Assembly (NCBI GenBank): GCA_027298165.1
Contig: JAPUGN010000204.1
Location: 1-6,816, forward strand
Reading direction: 5' to 3'
DNA from: Nitrospinota bacterium
Lineage (GTDB): Bacteria; Nitrospinota; Nitrospinia; Nitrospinales; Nitrospinaceae
DNA length: 6,816 nt
The notes under the pieces are model-generated. The model did no database searches and was not told the DNA's origin. It saw only the letters and a program-made list of their open reading frames with translations. Shown here one piece after another: positions 6,295-6,816 of the stretch (the stretch's first letter is position 1; each line of letters starts with the position of its first letter). A program made the position numbers and the translations under genes.

Positions 6295-6621
6295 ATGAAG
6301 AACAAACGCAAAGAAGAACTGAACAGCAAGTGGAAACAATTGGCGACCAAGGCGATTACCGACGACGACTTCAGAAAGCGACTGGCGAAAAACCCCATCA
6401 CCGTGATGAAAGAACTCGATCTTCATCTCGCCGAAGGCATCGAAGCGCGGCTGGAAGCGGGATACGAGATCAAGCTTTTTACCAAGGCGGACACCGCCGA
6501 GGAATTGAAGGAAGAAGTCAAATGGTGGAAAGTGCGGGTGGACATGATCCGCGAATTCGGCAAGGAATACAAGGTGACCACGGGAAGCATCGCCGCTCCG
6601 GAAGACGAGGATGGAGTGTAG
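6295..6621 (+). CDS. Small protein with an NHLP (nitrile-hydratase-alpha-like leader) type domain
   Basis: A 108-aa soluble, highly charged protein without signal peptide, TM helix or any Cys. The ATG is preceded by GAGGGG at 6286-6291, the best ribosome-binding site in this part, and codon use is GC-rich like alaS. Residues about 13-53 (LATKAITDDDFRKRLAKNP, then VMKELDLHLAEGIEARL) resemble the helical pattern of nitrile hydratase alpha N termini and NHLP leaders: Ala-x-x-Asp-x-x-Phe-x-x-x-Leu, a Pro, then a Leu/Gly turn followed by an acidic strand. In known cases such domains belong to nitrile or thiocyanate hydrolases or act as leaders of modified peptides. Here the C-terminal half (TAEELKEEVKWWKVRVDMI, ending VTTGSIAAPEDEDGV) has no Cys and few Ser/Thr, and no modification enzyme or transporter is in the window, so a peptide-precursor role is unproven. 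tRNA-Arg follows 26 bp later on the same strand. The gene is convincing; the function is not known. Confidence 0.75.
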   Translation: MKNKRKEELNSKWKQLATKAITDDDFRKRLAKNPITVMKELDLHLAEGIEARLEAGYEIKLFTKADTAEELKEEVKWWKVRVDMIREFGKEYKVTTGSIAAPEDEDGV

Positions 6622-6647
6622 CTGGTCCATCCGTCAAAACGAACTAT

Positions 6648-6724
<77 letters not shown>

Positions 6725-6727
6725 AAT

Positions 6728-6769
6728 AAAAAAGGATCTGCCGGTTTTTCCGCAGATCCTTTTTCTTTT
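6728..6769 (+). terminator. Intrinsic terminator after tRNA-Arg
   Basis: GGATCTGC (6734-6741) pairs perfectly with GCAGATCC (6752-6759) around a 10-base loop. The stem is extended by A residues (6728-6733) against TTTTT (6760-6764), with TTTT again at 6766-6769. The A-tract before and T-tract after allow it to work in both directions, so it may also end a minus-strand gene lying to the right of the window. Confidence 0.92.
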
Positions 6770-6816
6770 AGATAGAAATCAAGAGGCATCTTAATAAGAC
6801 TTCGGCAGTTGCTTCT

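Overview
The window looks like chromosome of a Gram-negative bacterium that makes LPS: its first gene is the Kdo-pathway enzyme KdsD, and an outer-membrane-type protein fragment lies further on. The housekeeping genes are GC-rich. I cannot fix the taxon from sequence alone; a Nitrospinota- or Deltaproteobacteria-like lineage would fit the style of the genes, but this is only an impression.

Left part (1-3443, GC-rich, + strand): the 3' part of kdsD (arabinose-5-phosphate isomerase, with two CBS domains) is followed by a 163 bp gap and a full-length alaS (alanyl-tRNA synthetase, 876 aa). The gap carries two 15 bp palindromes that are exact reverse complements of each other, plus a third hairpin.

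Middle part (3478-about 6240, clearly AT-richer, - strand): a membrane-bound hybrid histidine kinase (641 aa: TM-sensor-TM-HAMP-HisKA-HATPase-REC) converges on alaS. Upstream of it, on the same strand, is a short ORF with a signal peptide, a coiled coil and the first strands of a porin-like barrel. This ORF stops after 106 codons and is best read as the remnant of a much longer outer-membrane protein gene. About 470 bp of AT-rich, apparently non-coding DNA follows. The kinase has an altered ATP-binding G1 box (DTGICI in place of DTGIGI), and its dedicated partner is not in the window.

Right part (6242-6816, GC-richer again, + strand): a stem-loop leader, a 108-aa protein resembling the nitrile-hydratase-alpha-like leader (NHLP) family, a tRNA-Arg(CCG) with encoded CCA, and a strong intrinsic terminator.

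kdsD and alaS are housekeeping. The kinase and truncated outer-membrane gene form an apparently acquired or degenerating sensory block. The most unusual items are the NHLP-like orphan with its structured leader, the altered kinase, the truncated outer-membrane gene and the paired palindromes. No CRISPR array, insertion sequence, integrase or complete new system is visible.
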